Below, piece by piece: positions 53,307-62,331 of a stretch of DNA of 64,000 bases. The translations under genes and the position numbers were made by a program. The stretch comes from Suilimivivens sp009774465 (GTDB lineage Bacteria; Bacillota; Clostridia; Lachnospirales; Lachnospiraceae). Under the pieces are notes generated by a model. It worked only from the letters and a program-made list of their open reading frames with translations, ran no database searches and had not been told where the DNA came from. The DNA lies in contig CANDAE010000014.1 of NCBI GenBank assembly GCA_947382645.1, forward strand, positions 1 to 64,000, given 5' to 3'. The first letter of the stretch is position 1; each line of letters begins with the position of its first letter.

Positions 53307-53975
53307 ATGGCAGGAAAATTTTATGCAGTAAAAGAAGGGGTATGCAGAGGGATTTTTCTCACATGGGAGGAATGTAAAGCCAGTGTAAGCGGCTATTCCG
53401 GTGCAGTATATAAAAGCTTTAAGACAAGGCAGGAAGCCGAAGCCTTTCTTGGAATTACTTCCAATGGAAGTGCTTCTGGTGAGAATGCTTCCGGTGGGAA
53501 GGATTCCGGTGGAAATTCTTCCCTTAGTATCGGACAAGTTAATGTTTGTAAAACAGAAGATTGTGTTAAAATATATGTAGATGGAAGCTATAACAGTGCT
53601 ACGAAAGAATTCTCCTATGGCATGGTGGTTCTTTTAGAAGACAAAGAGGAAACCTACAGCAGGAAGTTTGATGACGAATCTCTTGCTGCAATGCACAATG
53701 TGGCAGGGGAGATCAAAGGTGCTCAGGCGGCCATGCAGTATGCCCTTGACCATCAGATTCCGGCGATTAAGATTTATCATGACTACGAAGGAATTGCAAA
53801 ATGGTGTCTTGGGTTATGGAAAACAAACAGGGAGGGCACCAGAGCTTACAAAGAGTTTTATGACAGGGCAAGCAAACAGATAAAGATTGGCTTTGTCAAA
53901 GTAGCAGGCCATTCCAATGACAAGTATAATGATATGGCAGATGAACTGGCGAAAAAGGCTTTGGGTTTAGTATAA
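53307..53975 (+). CDS. Ribonuclease H with viroplasmin-type N-domain
   Basis: A 222-residue RNase HI. Residues 1-50 form the small hybrid-binding domain (KFYAVKEGVCRGIFLTWEEC). A Gly/Ser linker follows, encoded by 15-base repeats. The catalytic domain has VDGSYNSATKEFSYG (Asp), NVAGEIKGAQ (Glu), YHDYEGI (Asp) and HSNDKYNDMADELAKKA (Asp). It cuts RNA in RNA-DNA hybrids. Confidence 0.92.
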   Translation: MAGKFYAVKEGVCRGIFLTWEECKASVSGYSGAVYKSFKTRQEAEAFLGITSNGSASGENASGGKDSGGNSSLSIGQVNVCKTEDCVKIYVDGSYNSATKEFSYGMVVLLEDKEETYSRKFDDESLAAMHNVAGEIKGAQAAMQYALDHQIPAIKIYHDYEGIAKWCLGLWKTNREGTRAYKEFYDRASKQIKIGFVKVAGHSNDKYNDMADELAKKALGLV

Positions 53976-54000
53976 AGGAAAAAGGTGGGAGGAAATTACG

Positions 54001-54966
54001 GTGATAAACATGTTATTCAACAATGGAAATCAGGCACTACTGGCGGCTTTTGGACAGTTGGCAGCCTTTGCAGGGACCTGTTTTTTTATGGCAAAATGCA
54101 GTCAGTTTTTACCCAAAGACGGTGGAAGGGATTTTGCTTATGACGGAAAGCTTTCAGCGGGAAAGCCAAGGGGCGCAGGAATTATATTTATTCTTGTATT
54201 TACAGCGGCTGCCCTTATTTTCATGCCCATTGATCTGGAGATTTTGATTTATTTGATTTTAATTGTGGCGGAAATGCTTACCGGATATATGGATGATGCA
54301 GCAGAGAAGCCCTGGGGAGAGTATAAAAAAGGGATATTGGATTTGATTATTGCAACGATTCTTGCGGTAAATTACCTGCATTTTAATTCCAGTACCATTG
54401 AGATAGCAACATTGGGAATTAATATTAACATTCCTCCTGTTTTGTTTGGACTTTTGACAGTGATTCTGGTGTGGGGCTCCATTAACGTTACCAATTGTGA
54501 TGACGGGGTTGACGGACTTTCAGGAACATTGACGATTATTACGCTGGCAACTTTCTATGTGATTGACCATATTAAGGGGAAACCGGATGAATTTACCAAT
54601 TTAATTTTAGTCTTTATCATCTGTATTTTGGGATATCTGTGGTACAATGCAACCCCGAGCAGGCTGCTTATGGGAGACGCTGGAAGCCGGGCAATGGGTG
54701 TTTTTATCAGTATTGCCGCATTAAAAAGCGGCAGCCCTGTTTTATTTATACCAGTAGCGGCAGTGATTATTTTAGATGGCGGCTTAGGCCTTGTAAAAGT
54801 GGCGCTGATTCGGGGATTTAAGATTCATATATTAAAAAATGTGAGAACGCCGCTCCATGATCATGTGCGGAAGGTGATGGGATGGTCCAACACCCAGACT
54901 GTGAGCCGGTTTGCAATTATTCAAATTGTGATTTCGCTGGCGGTGGTTTATATTTTGTTGTTGTAA
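54001..54966 (+). CDS. MraY/WecA-like phosphosugar transferase
   Basis: A 321-residue, ten-helix membrane enzyme of glycosyltransferase family 4. Seen: GYMDDAAEKPWGEYKKG, VTNCDDGVDGLSGTL, LLMGDAGSRAMG and the cytoplasmic HDHVRKVMGWS. These cover the Asp pairs and His that bind magnesium and the nucleotide sugar. It transfers a sugar phosphate to undecaprenyl phosphate; whether the donor is UDP-MurNAc-pentapeptide or UDP-HexNAc is open. No cell-wall cluster surrounds it, so it may be a second copy. The start is GTG at 54001, eight bases after GGGAGG. Confidence 0.87.
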   Translation: MINMLFNNGNQALLAAFGQLAAFAGTCFFMAKCSQFLPKDGGRDFAYDGKLSAGKPRGAGIIFILVFTAAALIFMPIDLEILIYLILIVAEMLTGYMDDAAEKPWGEYKKGILDLIIATILAVNYLHFNSSTIEIATLGININIPPVLFGLLTVILVWGSINVTNCDDGVDGLSGTLTIITLATFYVIDHIKGKPDEFTNLILVFIICILGYLWYNATPSRLLMGDAGSRAMGVFISIAALKSGSPVLFIPVAAVIILDGGLGLVKVALIRGFKIHILKNVRTPLHDHVRKVMGWSNTQTVSRFAIIQIVISLAVVYILLL

Positions 54967-55145
54967 ATGGGGGTGGAATCTTCCGACTTTGTTTTCTGTT
55001 CAAATTCTATATGCCAGGCATTTCGTCAAGCCCGGTAAAGCAAAATGATGCGGGCGATAGCGCCCTCATCATTTATGGTCTTGACTTCATGGCATATAAG
55101 GCTTTTCACAGAAAACAAAGTCGGAAGATTCGTGCAGATTTACAA
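54961..55145 (+). ncRNA. Structured repeat element, copy 2 (candidate RNA)
   Basis: Same architecture as the element at 15224-15428. The outer arms are TTGTAAAT (54961-54968, covering the upstream stop codon) with ATTTACAA (55138-55145), then GAATCTTCCGACTTTGTTTT with its partner. Conserved blocks TTCTGTTCAAATTCT (54994-55008), TTCGTCAAGCC, GTCTTG and AAGGCTTTTCACAGAA are shared. Stems AAATGATG/CATCATTT and GGGCG/CGCCC close the apex. The roughly 80 bases up to the next gene hold nothing recognisable. Confidence 0.65.
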
Positions 55146-55229
55146 AAGGCCGGACTAATCATTGAAAGTTTAGTGCTGCATAGTCGGCAAAGAATGGATA
55201 TTATTTGAAAGTTTAAGGAGGATATGGGG

Positions 55230-55721
55230 ATGTTTGAGCGGAGGGATAAGGTTAATTATTATCTGGATCTGGCGGAAACGGTGTCCAAGCGCAGTACCTG
55301 CATCAGAAGAAAGTATGGCGCGGTTATCGTGAAAAATGACGAGGTGATTGCCACCGGTTATGTGGGGGCTCCCAGGGGGCGGAAGAATTGTACGGACACG
55401 GGGACATGTATCCGGCAGGAGATGCAAATTCCAAGGGGGGAGCGGTATGAGCTTTGCCGCAGCGTACATGCGGAAATGAACGCCATTATCAGCGCACCCA
55501 GGGATAAGATGATAGGAAGCGACATGTATCTGGCAGGAGTGGATGCACAGACAGGGGAATATATTCCCAATTCAAACAGCTGTTCCATGTGTAAGCGGGT
55601 GATCATCAATGCGGGAATTGAGCGGGTTTATATCAGGGATGATGCAGACGAGTATCGCATGATTAATGTGCAGGACTGGATTGATCATGATGAATCCCTG
55701 GATGGAGTCAGAGGATATTAA
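55230..55721 (+). CDS. dCMP deaminase (ComEB type)
   Basis: A 163-residue zinc deaminase that converts dCMP to dUMP, feeding thymidylate synthesis. Zinc ligands: VHAEMNAI (His, with catalytic Glu) and NSCSMCKRVII (two Cys). A Cys-containing stretch GRKNCTDTGTC matches the extra zinc site of this family. The start at 55230 is eight bases after AAGGAGG; the ATG at 55224 is only two bases after it. Confidence 0.93.
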   Translation: MFERRDKVNYYLDLAETVSKRSTCIRRKYGAVIVKNDEVIATGYVGAPRGRKNCTDTGTCIRQEMQIPRGERYELCRSVHAEMNAIISAPRDKMIGSDMYLAGVDAQTGEYIPNSNSCSMCKRVIINAGIERVYIRDDADEYRMINVQDWIDHDESLDGVRGY

Positions 55722-55727
55722 GTTATT

Positions 55728-57011
55728 ATGGATGAATTGTATGAAAAAGCAAAGCCTCTTGGGGCAAAGGTGATGAGCTATGCCAGAGACAGTATACTGG
55801 TGAATATGCGTTTTCTGGATGTGGTATTGTCAGCCCTTGTGCCGGAGCCGCAAAAGGGACTTTCAGGATTTGCGTCAGATGGTATGAAGATTTATTATGA
55901 TCCGGTTTTTCTCCTGAAAAAATGTAAGGAAGAACCGGCATTTGGGGTACGGGCGTATCTGCATATTTTATTTCATCTGATTTTTTATCACAGTTTTCGG
56001 TATGATAAGATGGATAGGAAGGCATGGAGTCTTTCGGCAGACATTGCAGTGGAGGCGGCAATTTTAGAGCTTGACGTGCCGGGAATGTCTTTACAGAAAG
56101 ATGAAAAAGTAAAAAGAAAGCTTTTGGGGATGAAAGGGGAGATCAGTGCGTTTACCGCCGAAAAAATATACAGGTATCTGAAAAATTTCCAGGTTGGCGG
56201 CGGAGAGCGGGAAGAACTTTCAAGCCTCTTTTTTATGGATATTCATAAATATTGGGAGCAGGGGGAGGAACTTTTTGTTACAAATGAGCAGTGGAAGAAA
56301 TTAAGCGAGAGGGTAAAAGCGGATTTAAAGTCATTTTCTGCAGGCAGAAGTAAATCGGAAAGTATGGAAAAGAGTCTTTTGGAGGCAGCAAAGGATCGGT
56401 ATAATTACAAAGAACTGCTCCGGAAATTTACAGTGATGAATGAGGATATGCAGGTCAATGATGATGAGTTTGACTACATTTATTATACCTATGGCCTTGA
56501 AAGGTATGGGAATATGCCGCTGGTGGAGCCTTTGGAATATAAGGACAGCAAAAAGGTCAGGGAATTTGTAATTGCCATAGACACTTCCGCTTCCTGCAGG
56601 GGACCTTTGGTTAAGTCTTTTCTTCAAAAAACTTATGCATTGCTTAGTGGAGAAGATAATTTTTTCCGAAAAATGAATGTGCATATTATTCAGTGCGATC
56701 ATCAGGTGCAGCAGGATACGAAAATTACATGCAAAGAAGACCTGGACTTTTTTTTAAGCAATGAAAAGCTGACCGGTTTTGGCTCTACGGATTTCAGGCC
56801 AGTGTTTTCTTATGTGGAAGAACTCTCAGAGAAGGGTGAGTTTGAAAATTTAAAAGGTCTTTTATATTTTACTGATGGCTATGGGGTGTATCCGGAAAAG
56901 ATGCCGCCTTACCAGGTGATGTTTGTATTTCTGGATAATGGGGACGAGGGGCCCCAGGTACCGCCCTGGGCGGTTAAGGTGCTGCTGGATTATGAGGAGA
57001 TAGAAGAATAG
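55728..57011 (+). CDS. DUF2201-type VWA-like protein
   Basis: A 427-residue soluble protein. The N-terminal half has a metallopeptidase-like motif YLHILFHLIFYHSF (HxxxH type). The C-terminal half is VWA-like, with a MIDAS-style VIAIDTSASCRG and later YFTDGYGVYP. It is followed 22 bases on by a MoxR-type ATPase. Such ATPase/VWA pairs act as chaperone-like machines that load metals or remodel partners (family knowledge). The actual target is unknown. Confidence 0.85.
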   Translation: MDELYEKAKPLGAKVMSYARDSILVNMRFLDVVLSALVPEPQKGLSGFASDGMKIYYDPVFLLKKCKEEPAFGVRAYLHILFHLIFYHSFRYDKMDRKAWSLSADIAVEAAILELDVPGMSLQKDEKVKRKLLGMKGEISAFTAEKIYRYLKNFQVGGGEREELSSLFFMDIHKYWEQGEELFVTNEQWKKLSERVKADLKSFSAGRSKSESMEKSLLEAAKDRYNYKELLRKFTVMNEDMQVNDDEFDYIYYTYGLERYGNMPLVEPLEYKDSKKVREFVIAIDTSASCRGPLVKSFLQKTYALLSGEDNFFRKMNVHIIQCDHQVQQDTKITCKEDLDFFLSNEKLTGFGSTDFRPVFSYVEELSEKGEFENLKGLLYFTDGYGVYPEKMPPYQVMFVFLDNGDEGPQVPPWAVKVLLDYEEIEE

Positions 57012-57033
57012 GAAAGAAAGGCATGGTTTTACA

Positions 57034-58569
57034 ATGAACATAAAGCAGGCAAAAGATTATATTGAAAATACGGTGCGTCTTTATTTAAAAAGAGATGAAT
57101 TTGGTGAATACAGAATACCGGTGGTGCGTCAGCGTCCGGTTTTTCTTTTAGGAGCGCCGGGGATTGGAAAAACTGCAATTATGGAGCAGATTGCCCAGGA
57201 ACTTGGCATTGCGCTGGTATCCTATTCCATGACGCATCATACCAGACAGTCGGCGCTGGGACTTCCCTTTATTGCAGGCAGAAGCTATCAGGATATGGAA
57301 TTTCAGGTGTCAGAGTATACCATGAGCGAAATCATTGCTTCTATCTATGAGGTGATGGAGCATAGCGGTATTTCAGAAGGAATTCTTTTTCTGGACGAGA
57401 TTAATTGTGTGTCGGAAACACTGGCTCCGTCTATGCTGCAGTTTTTGCAATATAAAGTATTTGGACGTCATAAGGTGCCTGAAGGATGGGTGATTGTGAC
57501 TGCCGGGAATCCGCCGGAATACAATAAGTCAGTCAGGGAATTTGACGTGGTGACGATGGACCGTCTTAAGATTCTTGAGGTGGAGCCGGACTACAAGGCA
57601 TGGAAGGAATATGCCCAGCAGAAAGGGCTTCATGCGGCGGTTTTAAATTTTCTGGAACTGAAAAAGGACTATTTTTACCGGATAGAGACAACTGTAAATG
57701 GCAGAAGCTATGTGACAGCCAGAGGCTGGGAAGACTTGTCTGAAATTCTTTCTTTGTATGAAGAAGAGAAAATGAAGGTGGATGAAACACTGGTGGAGCA
57801 GTATCTGCGTAATGAGCGTGTGGTCAAAGAGTTTACCGCATATTATGATCTGTTTAATAAGTATAAAAAAGAATACCAGACAGAAGAGATTTTAGCCGGA
57901 ACTTCTAATGAGCAGACGCTTGAGCGGGCAAGGGTGGCCGCCTTTGACGAGCGGTTATCGCTGCTTGGCATGTTGATTGACAAGGTAATGAGTGAAACCA
58001 GAGAAGATATGGAAATCAGTGATTATCTGGTGGAGCTTTCTAAAAATTTAAAAGCAGTGAAAGCCGCCATAGAAAAAAGTGCAGGTATTGAAAAGGAAGG
58101 ACAGTTGTCCGTAGATAAAATGCTGGAAAATCAGATGCAGGGCAGAAAAAAACAGATGGAGCTTTCCCTGATGGCAGGAAGCCTTTCAGAGGCGGACAAA
58201 AGAAAAGGCAGACGCATCATCCGTTTTCTGGAGGAGGAAAAAAAGCAGCTTCTTATGGCAGGAATCACAGATGGAAAAGAAGCCTTTGCTTACCTTAAAA
58301 AGGACTTTGATCTTGCGGCGGCAGAGTTGAAAAAGAGGACTTCCAAAACAAAACAGCGGCTTGAAAATTTATTTGCTTTTGTGCAGGGAGCCTTTGCAGA
58401 AGGAAATGAAATGTTGATTCTGGTGACAGAGCTTACAGTCAACAATGACAGTGCAAGGTTTATTGGGCAGTTTGGGTGTGAGTCTTACCAAAGGCACAGT
58501 AACGAGCTGATGCTGTCCGAGCGGAAGAATAGTTTGCAGGAAGAGATTGCAGCGCTTGAGCTTGAGTAG
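57034..58569 (+). CDS. MoxR-type AAA+ ATPase
   Basis: A 511-residue AAA ATPase. Walker A GAPGIGKTAI lies at residues 39-48, Walker B reads ILFLDEINCV, and sensor 1 follows as VTAGNPPEYNKS. The C-terminal 200 residues are helical and charged, probably coiled coil. It forms an operon with the VWA-like gene before it and the repeat protein after it. Confidence 0.88.
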   Translation: MNIKQAKDYIENTVRLYLKRDEFGEYRIPVVRQRPVFLLGAPGIGKTAIMEQIAQELGIALVSYSMTHHTRQSALGLPFIAGRSYQDMEFQVSEYTMSEIIASIYEVMEHSGISEGILFLDEINCVSETLAPSMLQFLQYKVFGRHKVPEGWVIVTAGNPPEYNKSVREFDVVTMDRLKILEVEPDYKAWKEYAQQKGLHAAVLNFLELKKDYFYRIETTVNGRSYVTARGWEDLSEILSLYEEEKMKVDETLVEQYLRNERVVKEFTAYYDLFNKYKKEYQTEEILAGTSNEQTLERARVAAFDERLSLLGMLIDKVMSETREDMEISDYLVELSKNLKAVKAAIEKSAGIEKEGQLSVDKMLENQMQGRKKQMELSLMAGSLSEADKRKGRRIIRFLEEEKKQLLMAGITDGKEAFAYLKKDFDLAAAELKKRTSKTKQRLENLFAFVQGAFAEGNEMLILVTELTVNNDSARFIGQFGCESYQRHSNELMLSERKNSLQEEIAALELE

Positions 58570-58586
58570 AAAATGGGGAAGTGTAG

Positions 58587-59489
58587 ATGAATAAAGAAAA
58601 GCAACTGGATATCAAGGGCGGAATCCTGCATTATCAGGTGGCGGAAGATGAGGTTTACATAACACAGGGGCAAGTGACGGAAAGTCAGGTGGTGATTCCC
58701 GACAAAATAGAGGGGCTCCCAGTAACAAAGATTGAGAAAAAGGCTTTTTTAAGCAGCAAACAGCTAAAAGAAATTTTCCTGCCGAGAGGGCTAAAAGCTA
58801 TTGAAGACTGGGCATTTGCCTATTGCAGCCAGTTGGAAAGCGTCTGGCTTCCCAAAAGAAGTTTATCTATTGGGAGGGGAATTTTTAAGGAATGTGAAAA
58901 GCTTTTTTCTATCTGTCATTTGGATGATGAGAGTGTAGAGGCAATGCAGGCGGGCAGGCTATTGGGGGCTGTGCCTTTAAAACTTGAAGCGGACTATCTT
59001 TTTGTGCCGGAAAAAGCAGGAGAAGAGGAATGGCTGTTAAGGTTTGATGAAAAGTTAAAAGAATTCCTGGCGGTACCGGATGAGGAAGGTTATACGAAGA
59101 TGGTATACTGCGGAGAAGAGGATATTGTCGCCAATATGGATCTTTATCTGGCGGAGCGGAGGCGTGCCAAAGCAAGGCTTTGCTTTTTACGTCTGATGAA
59201 TGACACAGGGCTTTCAGAGGAACTTAGAAAAAATCTGTCTTTTTATTTAGCATCCCACACAAAAGGCTGTGACTCTGAAGCGGCCTGGGAGGTGGTTTTT
59301 AAAGAACATGGAAATGAGCAGGAGTATTACGAAGCCTTTGCAGAGGCAGGTTGCCTGACAGAGGAAAATTATGACAGCATTTTAGCCCAAATGAAAGACC
59401 AGTATCCGGAAATGAAAGGGTATCTGATGCGCTATAAATCCCAGAATATGGGTGAATCAGATTTTTTTGATCTGTTGTCATTAGACTAA
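58587..59489 (+). CDS. BspA-type leucine-rich repeat protein
   Basis: A 300-residue protein with no signal peptide. Residues of about 30-110 contain LRR_5 repeats: VVIPDKIEGLPVTKI, KAFLSSKQLKEIFLPRG, WAFAYCSQLESVWLPK. The second half is helical and not recognised. BspA repeats are usually on surface proteins; here the lack of a signal and the operon with the ATPase/VWA pair suggest a cytoplasmic partner or adaptor. It overlaps the convergent AraC gene by 9 bases. Confidence 0.78.
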   Translation: MNKEKQLDIKGGILHYQVAEDEVYITQGQVTESQVVIPDKIEGLPVTKIEKKAFLSSKQLKEIFLPRGLKAIEDWAFAYCSQLESVWLPKRSLSIGRGIFKECEKLFSICHLDDESVEAMQAGRLLGAVPLKLEADYLFVPEKAGEEEWLLRFDEKLKEFLAVPDEEGYTKMVYCGEEDIVANMDLYLAERRRAKARLCFLRLMNDTGLSEELRKNLSFYLASHTKGCDSEAAWEVVFKEHGNEQEYYEAFAEAGCLTEENYDSILAQMKDQYPEMKGYLMRYKSQNMGESDFFDLLSLD

Positions 59490-60353
59490 ACGGGAGGTGC
59501 GCAGCTTACCGGGGGTAGTGCCATAGGTTTCCTTAAACAAACGGATGAATACTTTGTAATTGGTGATACCGCTGCGCTCCATCAACTCATTGATGCTATA
59601 GTCAGTGGCAAGGAGCTCCTGATGAAAATGAATCAGGCGGACAGCATTTACATAGGCAAGAAAGGTCTGACCGGTATGTTTTTTAAACAGGCGGCAGAAA
59701 TGTTCAGGACTTAAATTAACCAGCTTTGCCGCATCATTTAATGAGATGTCTTCTTTATAATGAGCCTTTACATAGGCAATGATTACTTCCATTCTTTCAA
59801 AGTTATGATTTTCCCTTTCTTTTACCTGTGGACTGATTCGGCGGGAATGATTTTTGTACAGAAGATAAAGAAATTCATATACCACAGATGAAAAGTGAAG
59901 CAGGTATCCGTCTTCTTTATTTTTGTAAGTTTCCGCCAGGGCAAGAAGGCAGTGATAGAGTTCAGATTGAGAATCGTTTCTAGAGCTGGAATTTTTAGAG
60001 CTGGAATTTCCGGTAATGGAAGGAAAGTACTCCTGAAACTGAATGAGAGGTACCTGATTTAAAACTCTGGACAAATACTCGATGGGAATCTGCAAAAGCA
60101 GATAATCCGTATCTCCCCAGGTTCTGGTAGAATGCAGTTCTTTGGAGCCTACTACAAGCATATCATTTTCTTTCAGCATATATTTTCGGTCGTTAATATA
60201 AACGGCCATTTTTCCCTTTTGTATAAAAATAATTTCAAGATGCCCATGCCAGTGCAGCGGTGAATAGTAATTATTTGATTCTGTCAGCATAAAATTAAGC
60301 TGCAATCTGGTGTCATCATTTATGATCTCATGTGAATATTTTTCCATAATCAA
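59481..60353 (-). CDS. AraC family transcriptional regulator
   Basis: A 290-residue regulator with an N-terminal cupin sensor (HWHGHLEIIFIQKGKMAVYIN, shown in part) and a C-terminal double helix-turn-helix: DISLNDAAKLVNLSPEHFCR, then SINELMERSGITNYKVFIRLF. A Ser-rich double repeat (SSSKNSSSRND) sits in the linker. It is divergent from the C26 peptidase gene with 158 bases between, so it may control that gene (inference). Confidence 0.9.
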   Translation of the reverse strand: MIMEKYSHEIINDDTRLQLNFMLTESNNYYSPLHWHGHLEIIFIQKGKMAVYINDRKYMLKENDMLVVGSKELHSTRTWGDTDYLLLQIPIEYLSRVLNQVPLIQFQEYFPSITGNSSSKNSSSRNDSQSELYHCLLALAETYKNKEDGYLLHFSSVVYEFLYLLYKNHSRRISPQVKERENHNFERMEVIIAYVKAHYKEDISLNDAAKLVNLSPEHFCRLFKKHTGQTFLAYVNAVRLIHFHQELLATDYSINELMERSGITNYKVFIRLFKETYGTTPGKLRTSRLV

Positions 60354-60511
60354 TCCTTCATGCAGAGTATTTAAATATCAAAATCATACAGTAATTATAA
60401 ATAAATTATATTTAATTTTTATATTTTGTGTCAATATTAACTTAGGGCGCATATAGTACTTTAATAGGTATTTATAGTAAAAGAGTTTGTGAGATATTTG
60501 AGGAGTCTCTG

Positions 60512-61186
60512 ATGAAGCGAATACTGATTGCCGGGGAAAAGGATAAAACGACAAACTATGAAACTGCAATGAGAGGGCTGGGCGTTTCGGTGTGCACTTC
60601 TTTGCATGTGCCTGATATATGCTGTTATGATGGGTTAATATTGCCCGGTGGGGGTGATATTGATCCTAAATTGTTTGGCCAGCTAAACAGGGGGACGCGT
60701 AATTTTGATCCTGCGCTGGATCGGCTGCAGCTTGCCATATTACAGGCTTTTGTATTGGATAAAAAACCCGTACTTGGAATTTGTAAGGGGATGCAGCTTA
60801 TCAATATTTACTTTGGCGGCGATATGATTCAACATTTGGAAACCAGCACCTGCCATGAGTACATGGGAAAAGATCAGGTTCATGGGACAACTGCCCGAAA
60901 AGGTTCTTTTCTGGAAAAGCTGTATGGAAATTGTTTTGTCGTCAACAGCGCTCATCACCAGGGGGTAGACGCTCCAGGACGGGGAATAGAATATATTCAG
61001 TTTGCAGATGACGGTGTGGTGGAAGGGCTGCAGCATAAGTATCTTCCGGTATTTGGGGTTCAGTGGCATCCTGAGAGGTTATGCTTTGCCCATGCAAGGA
61101 AAGATGCGGTGGATGGAAAGGCATTGCTTTCCTATTTTGCAGGAGGCTCAAAATTGTATAAGCAGATCAGCAATCCTGACACTTAA
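60512..61186 (+). CDS. Gamma-glutamyl-GABA hydrolase-like peptidase C26
   Basis: A 224-residue class I glutamine amidotransferase-like hydrolase (PuuD type). Seen: LILPGGGDIDPKLFGQ, the nucleophile elbow LGICKGMQL and the His/Glu pair in GVQWHPER, with NSAHHQG between. It removes gamma-glutamyl groups from small amines. The chain is slightly short but all catalytic residues are present. Confidence 0.9.
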   Translation: MKRILIAGEKDKTTNYETAMRGLGVSVCTSLHVPDICCYDGLILPGGGDIDPKLFGQLNRGTRNFDPALDRLQLAILQAFVLDKKPVLGICKGMQLINIYFGGDMIQHLETSTCHEYMGKDQVHGTTARKGSFLEKLYGNCFVVNSAHHQGVDAPGRGIEYIQFADDGVVEGLQHKYLPVFGVQWHPERLCFAHARKDAVDGKALLSYFAGGSKLYKQISNPDT

Positions 61187-61532
61187 ATCCTTATAAATAG
61201 ATGCAGGAATAAGGTCATTAAAATTATACTGGTTTGTTTTTGTGTTGTGCTCAAGGTCATAGACCATGACGGAATTTTTCATGGGGTTTGTGATCCAGTA
61301 TTCACGTACACCGGCGGTTCGGTATTTAAAAAGCTTTATGCCATAATCCAGGGTGCTGGTGCAGGGTAAACCTCGCATTCCCCTCCTTTAGACTTAATGT
61401 ACTGGCCAATAGTCTGTGTCAGTTCAGATATCAGCTTTTGGTGTATTCTGGCAGGCGGCGCTGTATTATAAATTTGCCCGTCAATCAGTTCTGCCCTATG
61501 CCCTTCCGGGAGGGAATAGATATCATCAATTA
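61148..61532 (-). pseudogene. Uma2 family endonuclease remnant
   Basis: The 5' part (about 61532-61360) reads IDDIYSLPEGHRAELIDGQI and QKLISELTQTIGQYIKSKGG, typical of Uma2 (DUF820). It has no start codon: an in-frame TGA lies just upstream. At EVYPAPAP the frame breaks, and the next frame resumes with TLDYGIKLFKYRTAGVREYW, the C-terminal part. The middle block with the PD-(D/E)XK catalytic Asp (about 45-60 residues) is missing. This is a dead gene with an internal deletion. Its 3' end overlaps the C26 peptidase gene. Confidence 0.8.
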
Positions 61533-61623
61533 TAACAGTAATAAATTTTCATGGCGGAGAATGGAAGAAATTTCATTTATCGATTATAATGAATCTTATC
61601 AGAAAATATTGGGAGGAATACTT

Positions 61624-62331
61624 ATGATTCGGATTGCAATTGTAGAAGATGAAGCGGCCTATGCCCAGCAGTTAAAAGAATTTTTACATCAATACGAAAA
61701 GGAAAAGGGAGAAGCTTTTGAGATTACCCACTTTTCTGACGGAGATGGCATCGTACACAATTATAAGCCAAAGTACGATATTATTTTAATGGATATACAG
61801 ATGAAGTTTATGGACGGAATGTCTGCGGCGGAGGAGATCAGAAAGGTGGACAACCAGGTGATCATTATTTTCATCACAAATATGCGTCAGTATGCCATTC
61901 GGGGGTATGCGGTGGATGCACTGGATTATGTGGTGAAGCCGATTTCCTATTTTGCATTTTCGGAGCGGTTAAATAAAGCAGTGGAGCGAATCAGCCGCCG
62001 GGTACATCGCAACATTCTGCTTAATATAAAGGGTGGAGTGCTGCGGCTTTCTGTGGAAGATATTTGTTATGTGGAAAGTCAGGGACATACGCTGGTTTAT
62101 CATACGGTAAATGGAGATTATGAAGCCTCCGGTACCATGAAGGAAGCAGAGGAAAATTTTGGGGAATATCATTTTTGCCGCGGAAATAAAGGATATCTGG
62201 TTAACTTGGCCCATGTGGATGGAATGCAGGATGGGTGTGCTATCGTCAGAGGGGAAAAGCTGCTTTTAAGCAGGGGCAGGAAAAATGCGTTTATGGAAGC
62301 ATTGACGAATTACTGGAGCGGGGTGAAGTGA
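61624..62331 (+). CDS. LytTR-family response regulator
   Basis: A 235-residue regulator. The receiver domain has Asp57 in IILMDIQMKFMDG and the switch Lys in DYVVKPIS. The C-terminal LytTR DNA-binding domain starts near LLNIKGGVLRLSVEDICYVE. AgrA-like. The start at 61624 is set by GGGAGG; the long upstream frame is not coding. It shares one base with the kinase gene (TGATG). Confidence 0.93.
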   Translation: MIRIAIVEDEAAYAQQLKEFLHQYEKEKGEAFEITHFSDGDGIVHNYKPKYDIILMDIQMKFMDGMSAAEEIRKVDNQVIIIFITNMRQYAIRGYAVDALDYVVKPISYFAFSERLNKAVERISRRVHRNILLNIKGGVLRLSVEDICYVESQGHTLVYHTVNGDYEASGTMKEAEENFGEYHFCRGNKGYLVNLAHVDGMQDGCAIVRGEKLLLSRGRKNAFMEALTNYWSGVK

